Origin: Paenibacillus hexagrammi
GTDB lineage: Bacteria > Bacillota > Bacilli > Paenibacillales > NBRC-103111
DNA length: 64,000 nt
Assembly (NCBI RefSeq): GCF_021513275.1
Contig: NZ_CP090978.1
Coordinates: forward strand, 4,726,501 to 4,790,500
Direction: 5' to 3'
Every line of letters starts with the position of its first letter. The stretch's first letter is position 1. Position numbers and translations under genes: made by a program. Shown in pieces: positions 44,832-53,000 of this stretch. The notes below the pieces were generated by a model. It was not told the DNA's origin, ran no database searches, and was given only the letters and a program-made list of their open reading frames with translations.

Positions 44832-44866
44832 AAGAAGCTGACCTCAATGAGATCAGCTTCTTTTTG
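44832..44866 (+). terminator. Rho-independent terminator of hemQ
   Basis: AAGAAGCTGA / TCAGCTTCTT hairpin followed by TTTTTGC. It is almost identical to the hairpin at 44972-45005. Confidence 0.85.
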
Positions 44867-44971
44867 CTTGTTATTGGTAAAGTTGAAATGAAGAGCTCAG
44901 TAGTTTTCGGAGAAGCGTAGCGATCGGAGAAAAGCTGCTAAAGCTTGTAATGGAACCTACTTTATCAACAA

Positions 44972-45005
44972 AAGAAGCTGACTCCTAAGAGATCAGCTTC
45001 TTTTT
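44972..45005 (-). terminator. Duplicate terminator hairpin, serving the reverse-strand gene
   Basis: AAGAAGCTGA / TCAGCTTCTT again, with A and T tracts on both sides, 8 bp past the gene at 45013. The 105 bp between the two copies shows no gene. Confidence 0.8.
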
Positions 45006-45012
45006 GCATCAC

Positions 45013-45291
45013 TTATTCTTCATCGTCGTCTTGAAGGGCGGCTGCCAGCTCGGCTTCCATCTGCGCCTTGCGGGCCAGGTACTCTTCGGTATCTCTGTCT
45101 CGCTTACGGCTCTTCTCCTTCAGTCTCTCGATCGCAGGAAGAATAAGAATATCGATTTCCTTTTGTACGGTTGCTACTAGATCATAGCGCTTCTCCGTCT
45201 CAAGATAATGTCCGACTTCCATGAGTGCATTGTAACGGTCCAATTCGTCCCTGGTTAGGAGTCCTCTAACTTGAACACTGCAGTGCCGCAT
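45013..45291 (-). CDS. Conserved hypothetical protein, helical
   Basis: A 92-residue, highly charged protein, probably all-helical (DELDRYNALMEVGHYLETEK, LPAIERLKEKSRKRDRDTEE), ending in acidic LQDDDEE. GGAGGATG precedes the ATG. No motif is recognised and no membrane segment is present. It lies 29 bp downstream of the NDH-2 gene on the same strand and may share its transcript. Confidence 0.7.
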   Translation of the reverse strand: MRHCSVQVRGLLTRDELDRYNALMEVGHYLETEKRYDLVATVQKEIDILILPAIERLKEKSRKRDRDTEEYLARKAQMEAELAAALQDDDEE

Positions 45292-45320
45292 CCGTTCATC
45301 CTCCAGATCTTCTGTGTAAT

Positions 45321-46511
45321 CTAGAAACGACCCTTGCGAATCACAAGCGGAATGCCGCCGATAATATACAGGTAACGAATATCGACTACTTTTTTCATCA
45401 AGGCAGCCACATTGCCTTTCAGCTTACGGGATCCAACGATACCGATCGCTTGGCCTTTTCCTAGAGAAGCTACCGTTCCTTTATTAGAGAACTTGAACGT
45501 CTTCATTTGCGAACCGCGAATAGAAGCAATCAGGTTATGTGCTACCGCTTCGCCCTGCTGCATGGCGATTTGCGCAGTTGGCGGGTACGGTCTGCCTTCA
45601 TCATTCATGACGATGGAGCAGTCCCCGACAACATAGATATTATCGAACTGCGGGGAACGCAGGTAATCATCCACTTTAATTCTGCCGCGCATCGTTTCAA
45701 AGCCTGCATCATCAAGCATGTGATTGCCGCGGATACCGCCTGTCCATACAACCGTTGCCGATTTGATGAACTCGTCTCCAGCAATCAGTACGCCTTCAGG
45801 TGTGCACTCTTTGATAGCTGTGCCGATTTTAAATATAACACCTTTGTCCTGCAGCACTTTCATGCCATATTCGACAAGCTCAGGATCAAAGCCCGGCAGT
45901 GCCGTTGGCGCAGCCTCAATATTATAAATTTTAACCAATGAAGGGTCCACGTCGAATTCTTTGCAAAGCTCAGGAACACGGTCAGCAAGCTCTCCGATGA
46001 ATTCGATTCCGGTGAAACCCGCCCCGCCCACTACGAAGGTCAGATAATCCTTACGTTCAGGCTCTCTCTTAAATTTTGCAAATTGATATTCAATATGCTC
46101 ACGGATAAAACGAACGCTGTTGATGCTGCGAATGTTCATTGCATATTCTTTAAGCCCTGGAATACCGAATGTTTCCGGCTCGCCGCCAAGACCGATCACT
46201 AAATAATCGTAGGATAATGTGCCGTCTTCCAGTATGACTTTTTTCTCATGAGGGCGAATCTGCGTTACCGTTGATTTAACAAAATCGACTTTGAATTCAT
46301 CGATCAGCTTAAGAATGTTCACGCGTGCATTTTCAGGGTTATCCGTACCCGCTGCAGGCATATGAAGATGTGTCGTAATATAATGATAGTCGTGCTTATT
46401 AACAAGCGTAACGTCTGCTTCATTATAATTCAGTTCTTTTTGTAGACGAATAGCCGTCAAGATTCCGCCGTAGCCTGCGCCTAAAATTACGATTCTTGGT
46501 ATGCGACTCAT
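45321..46511 (-). CDS. Type II NADH dehydrogenase (YumB-like, NAD(P)/FAD-dependent oxidoreductase)
   Basis: About 396 residues from ATG 46511 (MSRIPRIVILGAGYGGILTA); the longer frame crosses the Rex-type site and is not used. FAD-binding GAGYGG is at 11-16, the NADH-binding VVGGAGFTGIEFIGELAD lies near 160, and VYVVGDCS-type FAD contact appears as NIYVVGDCSIVMND. The quinone-site AQIAMQQGEAVAHNL follows, and a C-terminal amphipathic membrane-binding helix end (YLYIIGGIPLVIRKGRF). It oxidises NADH and reduces menaquinone without pumping protons. A Rex-type palindrome 55 bp upstream suggests control by the NADH/NAD+ ratio. Confidence 0.93.
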   Translation of the reverse strand: MSRIPRIVILGAGYGGILTAIRLQKELNYNEADVTLVNKHDYHYITTHLHMPAAGTDNPENARVNILKLIDEFKVDFVKSTVTQIRPHEKKVILEDGTLSYDYLVIGLGGEPETFGIPGLKEYAMNIRSINSVRFIREHIEYQFAKFKREPERKDYLTFVVGGAGFTGIEFIGELADRVPELCKEFDVDPSLVKIYNIEAAPTALPGFDPELVEYGMKVLQDKGVIFKIGTAIKECTPEGVLIAGDEFIKSATVVWTGGIRGNHMLDDAGFETMRGRIKVDDYLRSPQFDNIYVVGDCSIVMNDEGRPYPPTAQIAMQQGEAVAHNLIASIRGSQMKTFKFSNKGTVASLGKGQAIGIVGSRKLKGNVAALMKKVVDIRYLYIIGGIPLVIRKGRF

Positions 46512-46565
46512 GTCTCTCTCACTTCCATATCCGATTTTGTTATGGTTTTTATAATTTTCTCTATA

Positions 46566-46583
46566 TTGTGAAATATTACACAA
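46566..46583. promoter_or_regulatory. Rex-type (NADH-sensing repressor) operator upstream of ndh
   Basis: TTGTGAAATATTACACAA is an 18-bp inverted repeat with one mismatch to the Rex consensus TTGTGAAATATTTCACAA. It lies 55 bp upstream of the NDH-2 start. Rex controls ndh in Bacillus. The remaining spacer (46584-46855) shows no gene. Confidence 0.8.
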
Positions 46584-46855
46584 AGAGTATTAAGTGCTTA
46601 TTGTGCTACTTCTAGTTTGTACTCACACATATCTTAATATGAAGGAACAGTATAAGAATTTATCACACAGCACACGGAAACCCATTCTCACGTAATGATA
46701 TAATGTCCAATGGTAAATATCAAGTGCTTTTTGACCGAAAATAGGGCATATCCGCGAATTATGCTTGTCCTTTCAAACGCTTAAAAATTGTAATCGTTAA
46801 TTTAAAATAAAACAGGGTATTCTATGCCTAATTCGTGGATTAGGAGGAATACCCT

Positions 46856-47098
46856 TTGTCATATATATGCCCTGTTTGCAATGGTCTGGAGCCTCTGCAT
46901 GTCGCTTGTCCAAATTGTGAGCGGCAAGCGCACGATTACGGTAAGCTCGCAGACTACTTAGGCCCATACTCCCCGTATAGGGAAATCGACCATATCTCCA
47001 TGGAACTCGAGTCTGCAACAGTCGTTGAAACTGCTTGTACACACTTGCTCACTTGCATAGAGTGCGGACATAGCTTCACTATGCATATTACTTCCTAG
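46856..47098 (+). CDS. Small zinc-ribbon protein
   Basis: An 80-residue protein starting at TTG, 8 nt after AGGAGG. It has three CxxC pairs (CPVC, CPNC, and CIECGH near the end), typical of a double zinc ribbon. The middle (LADYLGPYSPYREIDHISME) is a short linker. There is no enzymatic motif. It is likely a small zinc-binding protein, conserved in Paenibacillaceae by its look. The function is unknown. Confidence 0.7.
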   Translation: MSYICPVCNGLEPLHVACPNCERQAHDYGKLADYLGPYSPYREIDHISMELESATVVETACTHLLTCIECGHSFTMHITS

Positions 47099-47110
47099 AA
47101 AAAAAGAAGC

Positions 47111-47266
47111 TCAATTAAGAGGAGCCTCATCTTTTACGTACACATCTAGTTTTAAATTACGTCGCTTAATTTCCGCCAGGAGCAAATCTACGAAATCTGT
47201 CTCTAATTTCAAGTCAAGTGCTTTGTAGTAAGAGTCGATCAACGTTTCATCACTTATTAATCTCAC
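47111..47266 (-). CDS. sda: Sporulation histidine kinase inhibitor Sda
   Basis: A 51-residue protein starting at GTG 47266 after AAGGTGA. It reads MRLISDETLIDSYYKALDLK with the Sda helical hairpin continuing ETDFVDLLLAEIKRRNL, closely matching B. subtilis Sda (LSDELLIESYFKA and DFIELIENEIKRR). Sda binds KinA-type kinases and stops Spo0A phosphorylation when replication is initiating or stalled. A promoter and five DnaA-box-like sequences sit directly upstream, the same arrangement by which DnaA drives sda in B. subtilis. The C-terminal YVKDEAPLN is slightly longer than the Bacillus protein. Confidence 0.9.
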   Translation of the reverse strand: MRLISDETLIDSYYKALDLKLETDFVDLLLAEIKRRNLKLDVYVKDEAPLN

Positions 47267-47297
47267 TTCAATCACCTTATTTCTAGAATTTGTAATT

Positions 47298-47326
47298 ATA
47301 TTATCATGGGCTAAAAATTAGAACAA
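47298..47326 (-). promoter_or_regulatory. sda promoter
   Basis: Reverse strand TTGTTC (47326-47321), 17-bp spacer, TAATAT (47303-47298). The first DnaA box begins 8 bp upstream of the -35 element, a position suited to activation by DnaA. Confidence 0.7.
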
Positions 47327-47334
47327 GCGTTCCG

Positions 47335-47433
47335 TTATCCACAGAACATTGTGTACAACCTGTGGGTAAGGTGTTGATACATGTCAAAACCTGTCTACTT
47401 TCAACATGTACAATGTGTATAAAGTTATGCACA
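47335..47433. promoter_or_regulatory. DnaA-box cluster upstream of sda
   Basis: Five 9-mers within 99 bp: TTATCCACA (47335-47343, perfect), TTGTACACA (47350-47358, reverse), TTACCCACA (47361-47369, reverse), TTATACACA (47414-47422, reverse, perfect TTATNCACA) and TTATGCACA (47425-47433, perfect). The 5'-most are adjacent to the sda -35. It resembles the DnaA-box cluster at B. subtilis sda. The rest of 47267-47613 holds no gene. Confidence 0.85.
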
Positions 47434-47613
47434 TGCTAACAACCTAATCTAGTGATAAAAAAAATTGATCAATATTTTTATAGAAACAGAATAGATTTAA
47501 CATTCTTTTAAGCTAGTTCACAATTTTGCAAGATTATTTTAATCGTCGTTTAATAAATGCCGTCTACAATAAAGCTATAGAAAACAACAACAACCAAAAA
47601 GGAGAGAGATAAC

Positions 47614-47775
47614 ATGATCGTCTACGATATCGTGCTTAATGGAGAAATTAAAGAAACCATCAAACCTATAAACAGCCGTTTAAAAGAAATTTATCAGTAT
47701 ATGTTAGAGCAGACAAAACTAATGAAAGAAAAATACGGTGAACATGTAAAAATAAAAGGCCGCATGGTGTATTGA
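47614..47775 (+). CDS. Small hypothetical protein
   Basis: A 53-residue frame starting MIVYDIVLNGEIKETI with AAGGAGAG eight nt before ATG, ending inside the 5' arm of its own terminator. It is Lys-rich with one likely helix (RLKEIYQYMLEQTKLMKEKY). No family is recognised. The clean ribosome site and terminator suggest it is real. Confidence 0.6.
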   Translation: MIVYDIVLNGEIKETIKPINSRLKEIYQYMLEQTKLMKEKYGEHVKIKGRMVY

Positions 47776-47811
47776 GGTTCGATCAACCCTCAACACCTGC
47801 GGTCTTTTTTT
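47759..47811 (+). terminator. Rho-independent terminator of the 53-residue gene
   Basis: CCGCATGGTGTATTGAGG pairs with CCTCAACACCTGCGG, then TTTTTTT. The stop codon lies in the 5' arm. Confidence 0.85.
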
Positions 47812-47817
47812 CTTGCC

Positions 47818-48495
47818 TTAAATGATTCCTTTTCGGTGAAGCACGGTCAACAATCGATAAAAGTCGTAACTGCCGCCTGTCGGCGTATCGATCAGCTTGG
47901 CTGCGACCGCAGCGTTCACTGCATCTTGAGCCCATGCAGGTACCGTTTTCATCGATTCCAGCCCCTCAATCGCGGTTACCCTCGTCTGCAAGGCCGCAAT
48001 TTGTGCCTGCAATTCTTCAAGCATTCGCGTAACCTCCTCGTCGTACTGTTTAAGATTGGAAGATTGAATGATACTGATAATTTTACCCGCATAATCGGGA
48101 TCCGTAGCGTATCCGCTGCTCTGCAGCGCTTGTGCTTGCTCTTCAGGAGTTGCCGCCGCCCTAACAGGCGCGTAACGCGTATTTTGGAACAATAAATCCT
48201 GATCCCTGAATCCATTCTCTATACTTGAATAAGCGCGAAAATCACCTGGTACATGATCAAGCCGCGTTCCGTCAATTACTTCCCAAGTCGAAGCGGTGAC
48301 ATGACTTCCATCCCAATAAGGAGTAATCTGACCGCTGCCTACCTTATATCCCACCAAATTGTTCCACGCATTCACGTTGCCTCCGGTTTCCAGAATGGCC
48401 TGTGCAATTCGTACGGACGGGAAAATCGGAGAACCCTCCAAGCGCAGCTTCACTGCAATGGGAGCAATCAATTGAATGAACTCTTGTCTCGTCAA
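47818..48495 (-). CDS. Glucosaminidase (GH73-type) domain-containing protein
   Basis: About 225 residues from TTG 48495 (MTRQEFIQLIAPIAVKLRLE) after AGGGAGGG. The first 145 residues show the GH73 N-acetylglucosaminidase fold with catalytic Glu in RIAQAILETGGNVNAWNNLVG and YWDGSHVTASTWEV, then DFRAYSSIENGFRDQDLLF and GYATDPDYAGKIISII. A coiled coil (RMLEELQAQIAALQTRVTAI) and a small C-terminal domain (AWAQDAVNAAVAAKLIDTPT) follow. No signal peptide is seen, as in phage or spore lytic enzymes. It should cut peptidoglycan between GlcNAc and MurNAc. Confidence 0.88.
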   Translation of the reverse strand: MTRQEFIQLIAPIAVKLRLEGSPIFPSVRIAQAILETGGNVNAWNNLVGYKVGSGQITPYWDGSHVTASTWEVIDGTRLDHVPGDFRAYSSIENGFRDQDLLFQNTRYAPVRAAATPEEQAQALQSSGYATDPDYAGKIISIIQSSNLKQYDEEVTRMLEELQAQIAALQTRVTAIEGLESMKTVPAWAQDAVNAAVAAKLIDTPTGGSYDFYRLLTVLHRKGII

Positions 48496-48722
48496 TAGTA
48501 TCCCTCCCTTCACACCCATCTCTATTATCTTATTCGCAATTTATAGGAATGGGTGCTCTTTTCAACCAGTTTTCTGTGAAGATTTCTCCGAATCCATGCT
48601 TCGGATGTTCGCACAGAACCGTACAAGAGAAAATCTTGCGTATTCGGAATAATCGCGATACACTTTAACATATAATAAATACGAACGTATATTCGCTTTT
48701 ATTTTTGGAGGTTGATTTTCCT

Positions 48723-49130
48723 ATGGCCCTTACGTCTGCCGCATTGCCTACCGCTGAAGAGCTTTATCTCATTCGGGAATCTGTACTTCTTCCTTTCCTG
48801 TTAACCATTATCGATAAGAATGTTGGTGAGCTTCAATCATCTTTGGAAACGCCCCTGAAATCCCTTTATCTGGCGGCAGCCGACCGATTGGTTGCTGATA
48901 TTCATAAGGACCTTGTCCGCATCAACCGGACATTACGCTCACAAAACATCAAAATATGGCGTGAGGAACACAACGAAAACCAAAAAGATGAGCTGCATTA
49001 CAAATACCGCTGCCGTGGTTATACGCATGAGCTTGAAGTTCTGCGCCAAACAGCCAAGGCCGAACTTCGCGTAAGGTTGACGCTTTATGTTCGCCAATTA
49101 AGCAAGGAACTCAAAAAAGAGATCCATTAG
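48723..49130 (+). CDS. Conserved hypothetical protein
   Basis: About 135 residues from ATG 48723 (MALTSAALPTAEELYLIRES) after GGAGG. It is basic and helical (DRLVADIHKDLVRINRTLRS, VRQLSKELKKEIH) with HYKYRCRGYTHELEVLRQ in the middle. No signal peptide, membrane segment or family motif is recognised. The gene stands alone. The function is unknown. Confidence 0.72.
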   Translation: MALTSAALPTAEELYLIRESVLLPFLLTIIDKNVGELQSSLETPLKSLYLAAADRLVADIHKDLVRINRTLRSQNIKIWREEHNENQKDELHYKYRCRGYTHELEVLRQTAKAELRVRLTLYVRQLSKELKKEIH

Positions 49131-49163
49131 AGGAATTGCTTTGAGAAATTTTCTGACCGCATA

Positions 49164-49194
49164 TAAAAAACCCCCTTAACATCTGTTAAGGAGG
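49164..49194 (-). terminator. Rho-independent terminator of the HesB/ErpA gene
   Basis: On the reverse strand CCTCCTTAAC / GTTAAGGGGG with a short loop then TTTTTTAT, about 45 bp past the gene. Confidence 0.75.
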
Positions 49195-49240
49195 TCGGTA
49201 CTGTTATAGGCTATATTGGTGCTGTTGTTTGTAGCAACCC

Positions 49241-49603
49241 TTAATCCTCACAAGGCTGCGCTAACACCGCATCCTCTTCCTTCGTGCGGAACGATTGTCC
49301 GCAGCCGCAGGATGCTACAGCGTTCGGGTTGTTGATGGTAAAGCCTCCACTCATGCCAGAGTCCTCATAGCCGATTTCGACGCCGTACAAATACTTAGCG
49401 CTTTCTTCGTCTACCACGACTTTCAATCCATGAATGATCATTTCTTTATCGTTATCCTTCTGCTCATCATCGAAGCCCATTCCGTAGGAAAAGCCGCTGC
49501 AGCCTCCAGCCTTCACGCCTACACGCAGGAAAAGATTCGGTGATTCCTCAGAGGCCAACAAATCCTTGATTTTATCGCAAGCAGATTCACTGATCTTAAT
49601 CAT
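49241..49603 (-). CDS. Iron-sulfur cluster assembly accessory protein (HesB/IscA/ErpA family, YutM-like)
   Basis: About 120 residues from ATG 49603 (MIKISESACDKIKDLLASEE) after GGAGGG. The three conserved cysteines are in GVKAGGCSGFSYGM and SCGCGQSF near the C-terminus. The fold is A-type Fe-S carrier: it receives clusters from a scaffold and passes them to client enzymes such as SdhB and MqnE in this window. The tail KEEDAVLAQPCED is longer than usual. It resembles B. subtilis YutM (SufA). Confidence 0.93.
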   Translation of the reverse strand: MIKISESACDKIKDLLASEESPNLFLRVGVKAGGCSGFSYGMGFDDEQKDNDKEMIIHGLKVVVDEESAKYLYGVEIGYEDSGMSGGFTINNPNAVASCGCGQSFRTKEEDAVLAQPCED

Positions 49604-49688
49604 TAGAAACCCTCCTATCGTCATGCTTATAACTGAGTATACTCTTCTTGCAGCAATAGCTCAAGGGCAATGAATCCGTGAACCAGGC

Positions 49689-49871
49689 TCATTGATTGTT
49701 ACCTCGTAACGCATAATATTGAAGCAAAAGTTGATCCAGCTGTCTACTGCATCTCTGAACATCAGGATGAAGGAAACCATACATGCTGCCAAGCGAAACC
49801 ATTTGTCCCCTTAGTTGCTCGATTTCCATATTTAGTCGTTCCTGCGGTTCGGTCACAAAATTGGGTAGCAC
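49689..49871 (-). CDS. Spo0E family aspartyl-phosphate phosphatase
   Basis: A 60-residue protein starting at GTG after AAAGGTGAT. It has the Spo0E helical hairpin: NMEIEQLRGQMVSLGSMYGF then VQRCSRQLDQLLLQYYAL, where SRQLD corresponds to the signature SQELD. Spo0E members remove phosphate from Spo0A~P and delay sporulation. It lies 2.4 kb from sda, another sporulation inhibitor. Confidence 0.85.
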   Translation of the reverse strand: MLPNFVTEPQERLNMEIEQLRGQMVSLGSMYGFLHPDVQRCSRQLDQLLLQYYALRGNNQ

Positions 49872-50094
49872 GTTATTATCACCTTTAACCTAACTTTTAA
49901 CCTAACTTTCTGCCTAACATCTCACAATGAACTAGTATACAGGAATCTCGTAGGGAATGAAATATGTTTTGTTTGAATATGAAAAGTTTCATAGATTTGT
50001 GTCGATTGTCGGATTATCGGTGAGTACGTATTGCCCCTCCTTAAACGTAGGTTTATAATAATAAGGGTTTAAATTGAGACGGGAGGAAACAAAC

Positions 50095-51195
50095 ATGAGT
50101 ACAGTGGTTACGGACCCAGACAAGCGGATGGCGGAAATTGCCGACAAAGTCGAGAACGGGGAACGATTATCGCTTGAAGACGGCGTGTTTCTATATCAGT
50201 CGGACGATCTTCCGACCATTGGTCAATTAGCGAATAAAGTAAACCAGCGCTTGAACGGAAAAAAAGTTTACTTTGTCGAAAATATGAGTCTTTATTTTAC
50301 AAATGTATGCGAAGAGCACTGCGCATTCTGCCATTTCCGCCGGGATGAAGGGGAAGAAGGCTCCTACACGCTCACTCCGAGCCAAATGCTCGAGTATGTA
50401 GCCGAGCACTATCATCCGGAGCTGCGCGAGTTCCATATCAGTCAGGGGCACAATCCTCATGTACCTTTTGAGTATTATGTCGATTGCATTCGTCAGTTAA
50501 AGAACGCTTACCCTAATGTTACGATTAAGGCCCACACAGCTGCGGAGATTGAGTTCTTCTCGCGTATCAGCGGCCTGAGCTATCGTGATGTCCTCAAGAC
50601 TTTAATGGATGCTGGCTTGTCCACCCTCCCTGGAGGTGGCGCCGAAATTCTCACAGAGCGCTACCGCAACAAGATGAAAGTGGAAAAGGCTTCCTCGGAA
50701 GAATGGCTGGAGGTACACCGCACCGCGCATAACCTCGGCATGAAAACCCATGCGACGATGCTGTACGGCTCGATCGAAACCCTAGAAGAACGGATCCAGC
50801 ATATGATGCTGCTCCGCGAGCTGCAAGATGAAACTGGCGGTTTCCTCGTGTTCATTCCGAATTCGGTGCAGCCTGCCAGCAAGAACGCCAGCTTGAAGCG
50901 ACGGGTTCCTGCTTTCGATGAGCTCAAGACGATTGCGATCAGCCGCTTGATGCTAGACAATTTCCCGCATATTAAAGCATATTTCATCAACATTGGTACG
51001 AAGCTTACCCAGCTATCATTTGCTTTCGGCGCATCTGACGCTCACGGCACAATTGTGAAGGAACGAATTTCACATGCCGCAGGCGCGACATCCCCTGAAG
51101 GTCTCACCAAAGAAGAACTGGTATGGCTGATTAAAGGCGCTGGCCGCATTCCTGTGGAACGCGACACCTTTTATAATGAAATCAAGGTTTATTAG
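50095..51195 (+). CDS. mqnE: Aminofutalosine synthase MqnE (radical SAM)
   Basis: About 366 residues from ATG 50095 (MSTVVTDPDKRMAEIADKVE) after GGGAGG. The radical-SAM cluster is Cys72, Cys76 and Cys79 in NVCEEHCAFCHFRRDEGEEG. The MqnE-typical HISQGHNPHVPFEYY, TLPGGGAEIL and LSFAFGASDAHGTIV follow. MqnE joins S-adenosylmethionine to the MqnA product to form aminofutalosine, an early step of the futalosine route to menaquinone. It stands upstream of an NDH-2 gene on the same strand (47-bp gap). Most Bacilli use the Men route, so this is notable. Confidence 0.94.
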   Translation: MSTVVTDPDKRMAEIADKVENGERLSLEDGVFLYQSDDLPTIGQLANKVNQRLNGKKVYFVENMSLYFTNVCEEHCAFCHFRRDEGEEGSYTLTPSQMLEYVAEHYHPELREFHISQGHNPHVPFEYYVDCIRQLKNAYPNVTIKAHTAAEIEFFSRISGLSYRDVLKTLMDAGLSTLPGGGAEILTERYRNKMKVEKASSEEWLEVHRTAHNLGMKTHATMLYGSIETLEERIQHMMLLRELQDETGGFLVFIPNSVQPASKNASLKRRVPAFDELKTIAISRLMLDNFPHIKAYFINIGTKLTQLSFAFGASDAHGTIVKERISHAAGATSPEGLTKEELVWLIKGAGRIPVERDTFYNEIKVY

Positions 51196-51242
51196 TCATA
51201 CTAACCACACATAGATCAAGACCAGAAGGGATTAAGGATTCT

Positions 51243-52306
51243 ATGAAGAAGCTTGTTATTCTCGGAGGGGGTTATGGAGGACTAACCATAGCTCTGCAAT
51301 TGTTAGAAAAAAAACTGCCTGACGACACGGTTCTTGTTTTAGTTGACCGGAGTCCTTTTCAAGGCCTCAAAACTGAATACTACGCGCTTGCATCAGGGAC
51401 AATTGCCGAGACGCACATTCGGGTAGCTTATCCGGTTGATCCTCGATTAATTCTCACTTATGGAGAGGTTACCGAAGTCGACTTGGATCAGAAACAGGTG
51501 ATTTTTGCTGATCAAGAGCCTCTCTCCTATGATTGGCTTGTTGTCGGTCTAGGCTGCGTTGATAACTATCACGGAATACCAGGCGCTGAAGAAAATTCCT
51601 ACAGTATCCAAACGTTTTCGCAAACACGGGCTACCTATCAAAAGGTTAACGATGTTGCGCCATACGGCCAAATTTCCATTATCGGCGGTGGTCTGAGCGG
51701 TGTTGAAATGGCGTCGGAGCTTCGTGAAAGCAGACCGGACCTAAACATTCGCCTCATTGACCGCGGACCGAGTCTCTTGTCCTCCTTCCCTGACAACCTG
51801 CAGCAATATGTAAGGGACTGGATGATTGAGCATGATATTGAGCTTAGGCCGCATGTATCTCTGGTTCGCTTGGACGGCGGGGATTTATATAATCAAGATG
51901 AAATTATCAAAACCGATGCAACGATTTGGACTGCAGGCATTCAGCCTAGCCCCATTGTACAAGCTATGAATGTAGCTAAAGACAAGCAAGGCCGGGTAGT
52001 GCTCAATGAGTACCATCAAGTGCCTGACTATCCTGAGGTTTATGTTGTGGGAGATTGCGCCTCACTTCCTTTTGCCCAAGTGCGCAAGCAGCGGAAGGCC
52101 AGGGCAGGCAAATTGCGGAAGTCATCTTCGCTGCTTGGAACGGCGAAACCCCTCGGCTCGGTAAAATCAAGCTCAAAGGGGTTCTGGGATCGCTTGGCAA
52201 GAAAGCCGGCTTCGGCATTATGGGCAAGCGTACAGTGATGACAGGAAAAATCGCACGCGCGATCAAGAGCGGTGTGCTTTGGAAATCCAAGCATCACTTC
52301 GGGTAA
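51243..52306 (+). CDS. Type II NADH dehydrogenase (YutJ-like), single-base frameshift near C-terminus
   Basis: The frame reads MKKLVILGGGYGGLTIALQL (FAD site), FSIIGGGLSGVEMASELRES-type NADH site as ISIIGGGLSGVEMASELRES, and YVVGDCASLPFA. There it loses its pattern. One more C in the C3 run at 52075-52077 continues FAPSAQAAEGQGRQIAEVIF and ends SGVLWKSKHHFG at 52306, a 354-residue protein like B. subtilis YutJ (355). It oxidises NAD(P)H with FAD. Ends with a basic membrane-facing segment (GKRTVMTGKIARAIKSG). It follows mqnE, whose product pathway makes its electron acceptor. Base-call error is likely. Confidence 0.9.
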
Positions 52307-52347
52307 GCTCAGTCTAGTGAACCATTCCTAGGTGCAAAAACGTGCAG

Positions 52348-52602
52348 TTAATCACCAAGAAGATCGTACATGGCTTCTATTTCTTTAATTTTATTACAAA
52401 TAGCTTCAAGCAGCTGCTCGCCGGATTGAGCGCTAATAATCTCACCATTTACTAGTGCATAGGGCTCCATATAACACTGACCGCAGTTGCCTAAGCAGCC
52501 GTATTCAACTACATCGTATTCCGGATTCTGTTCCAAGGTTTTCATGACTTTGTCGGTACCGTTATGCATGTTGCTCGCACAGAATTCAATAATAGGCCTC
52601 AT
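52348..52602 (-). CDS. yuzB: YuzB family protein (DUF1450)
   Basis: An 84-residue protein with cysteines in EFCASNMH and VVEYGCLGNCGQCYMEPYAL, the pattern of Bacillus YuzB. The fold is thioredoxin-like ferredoxin-type, though the cluster set is incomplete, so binding of Fe-S is uncertain. It lies beside yutI and the YutJ-like gene, an arrangement known from B. subtilis. The function is unknown. Confidence 0.85.
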   Translation of the reverse strand: MRPIIEFCASNMHNGTDKVMKTLEQNPEYDVVEYGCLGNCGQCYMEPYALVNGEIISAQSGEQLLEAICNKIKEIEAMYDLLGD

Positions 52603-52713
52603 TTGATTAAGTCCACCTAACTGTATGATGTTTAAGATATTTGCGAAGATTGAAATCCATTTTCAATTGATCTTTATTGTACTATAATAGTAAAAGAAAG
52701 GAGATGATTCAAT

Positions 52714-52959
52714 ATGACTGAAAATACAAAAGAGACCATGTATGATGAAGTCCTTGAAGTACTAGATAAGCTTCGCCCATTTCTCCAACGTGATGGCGGC
52801 GACGTCGAGCTCGTCGATGTTGAAGATGGAATCGTGAAGCTGAAACTGATGGGTGCCTGCGGCAGCTGCCCAAGCTCCACTATTACTTTAAAAGCCGGTA
52901 TCGAAAGAGCGCTGGTTGAAGAAGTAGAAGGCGTACATGAAGTTGTTCAAGTATTCTAA
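52714..52959 (+). CDS. yutI: NifU-like iron-sulfur cluster scaffold (YutI)
   Basis: An 81-residue NifU C-terminal-type domain: [20 protein letters not shown] then [20 protein letters not shown] with the CxxC pair that holds a cluster between two subunits. Ends [11 protein letters not shown]. It is a Fe-S carrier of the NfuA kind. AAAGGAGATG precedes the ATG. Divergent from yuzB. Confidence 0.94.
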   Translation: MTENTKETMYDEVLEVLDKLRPFLQRDGGDVELVDVEDGIVKLKLMGACGSCPSSTITLKAGIERALVEEVEGVHEVVQVF

Positions 52960-52967
52960 GTAATAGA

Positions 52968-52997
52968 AGAGCTTACCTTGGCGGTAAGCTCTTTTTT
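52968..52997. terminator. Rho-independent terminator after yutI
   Basis: AGAGCTTACC / GGTAAGCTCT with a 5-nt loop and TTTTTT. It lies between convergent yutI and the SDR gene. Confidence 0.9.
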
Positions 52998-53000
52998 GAT

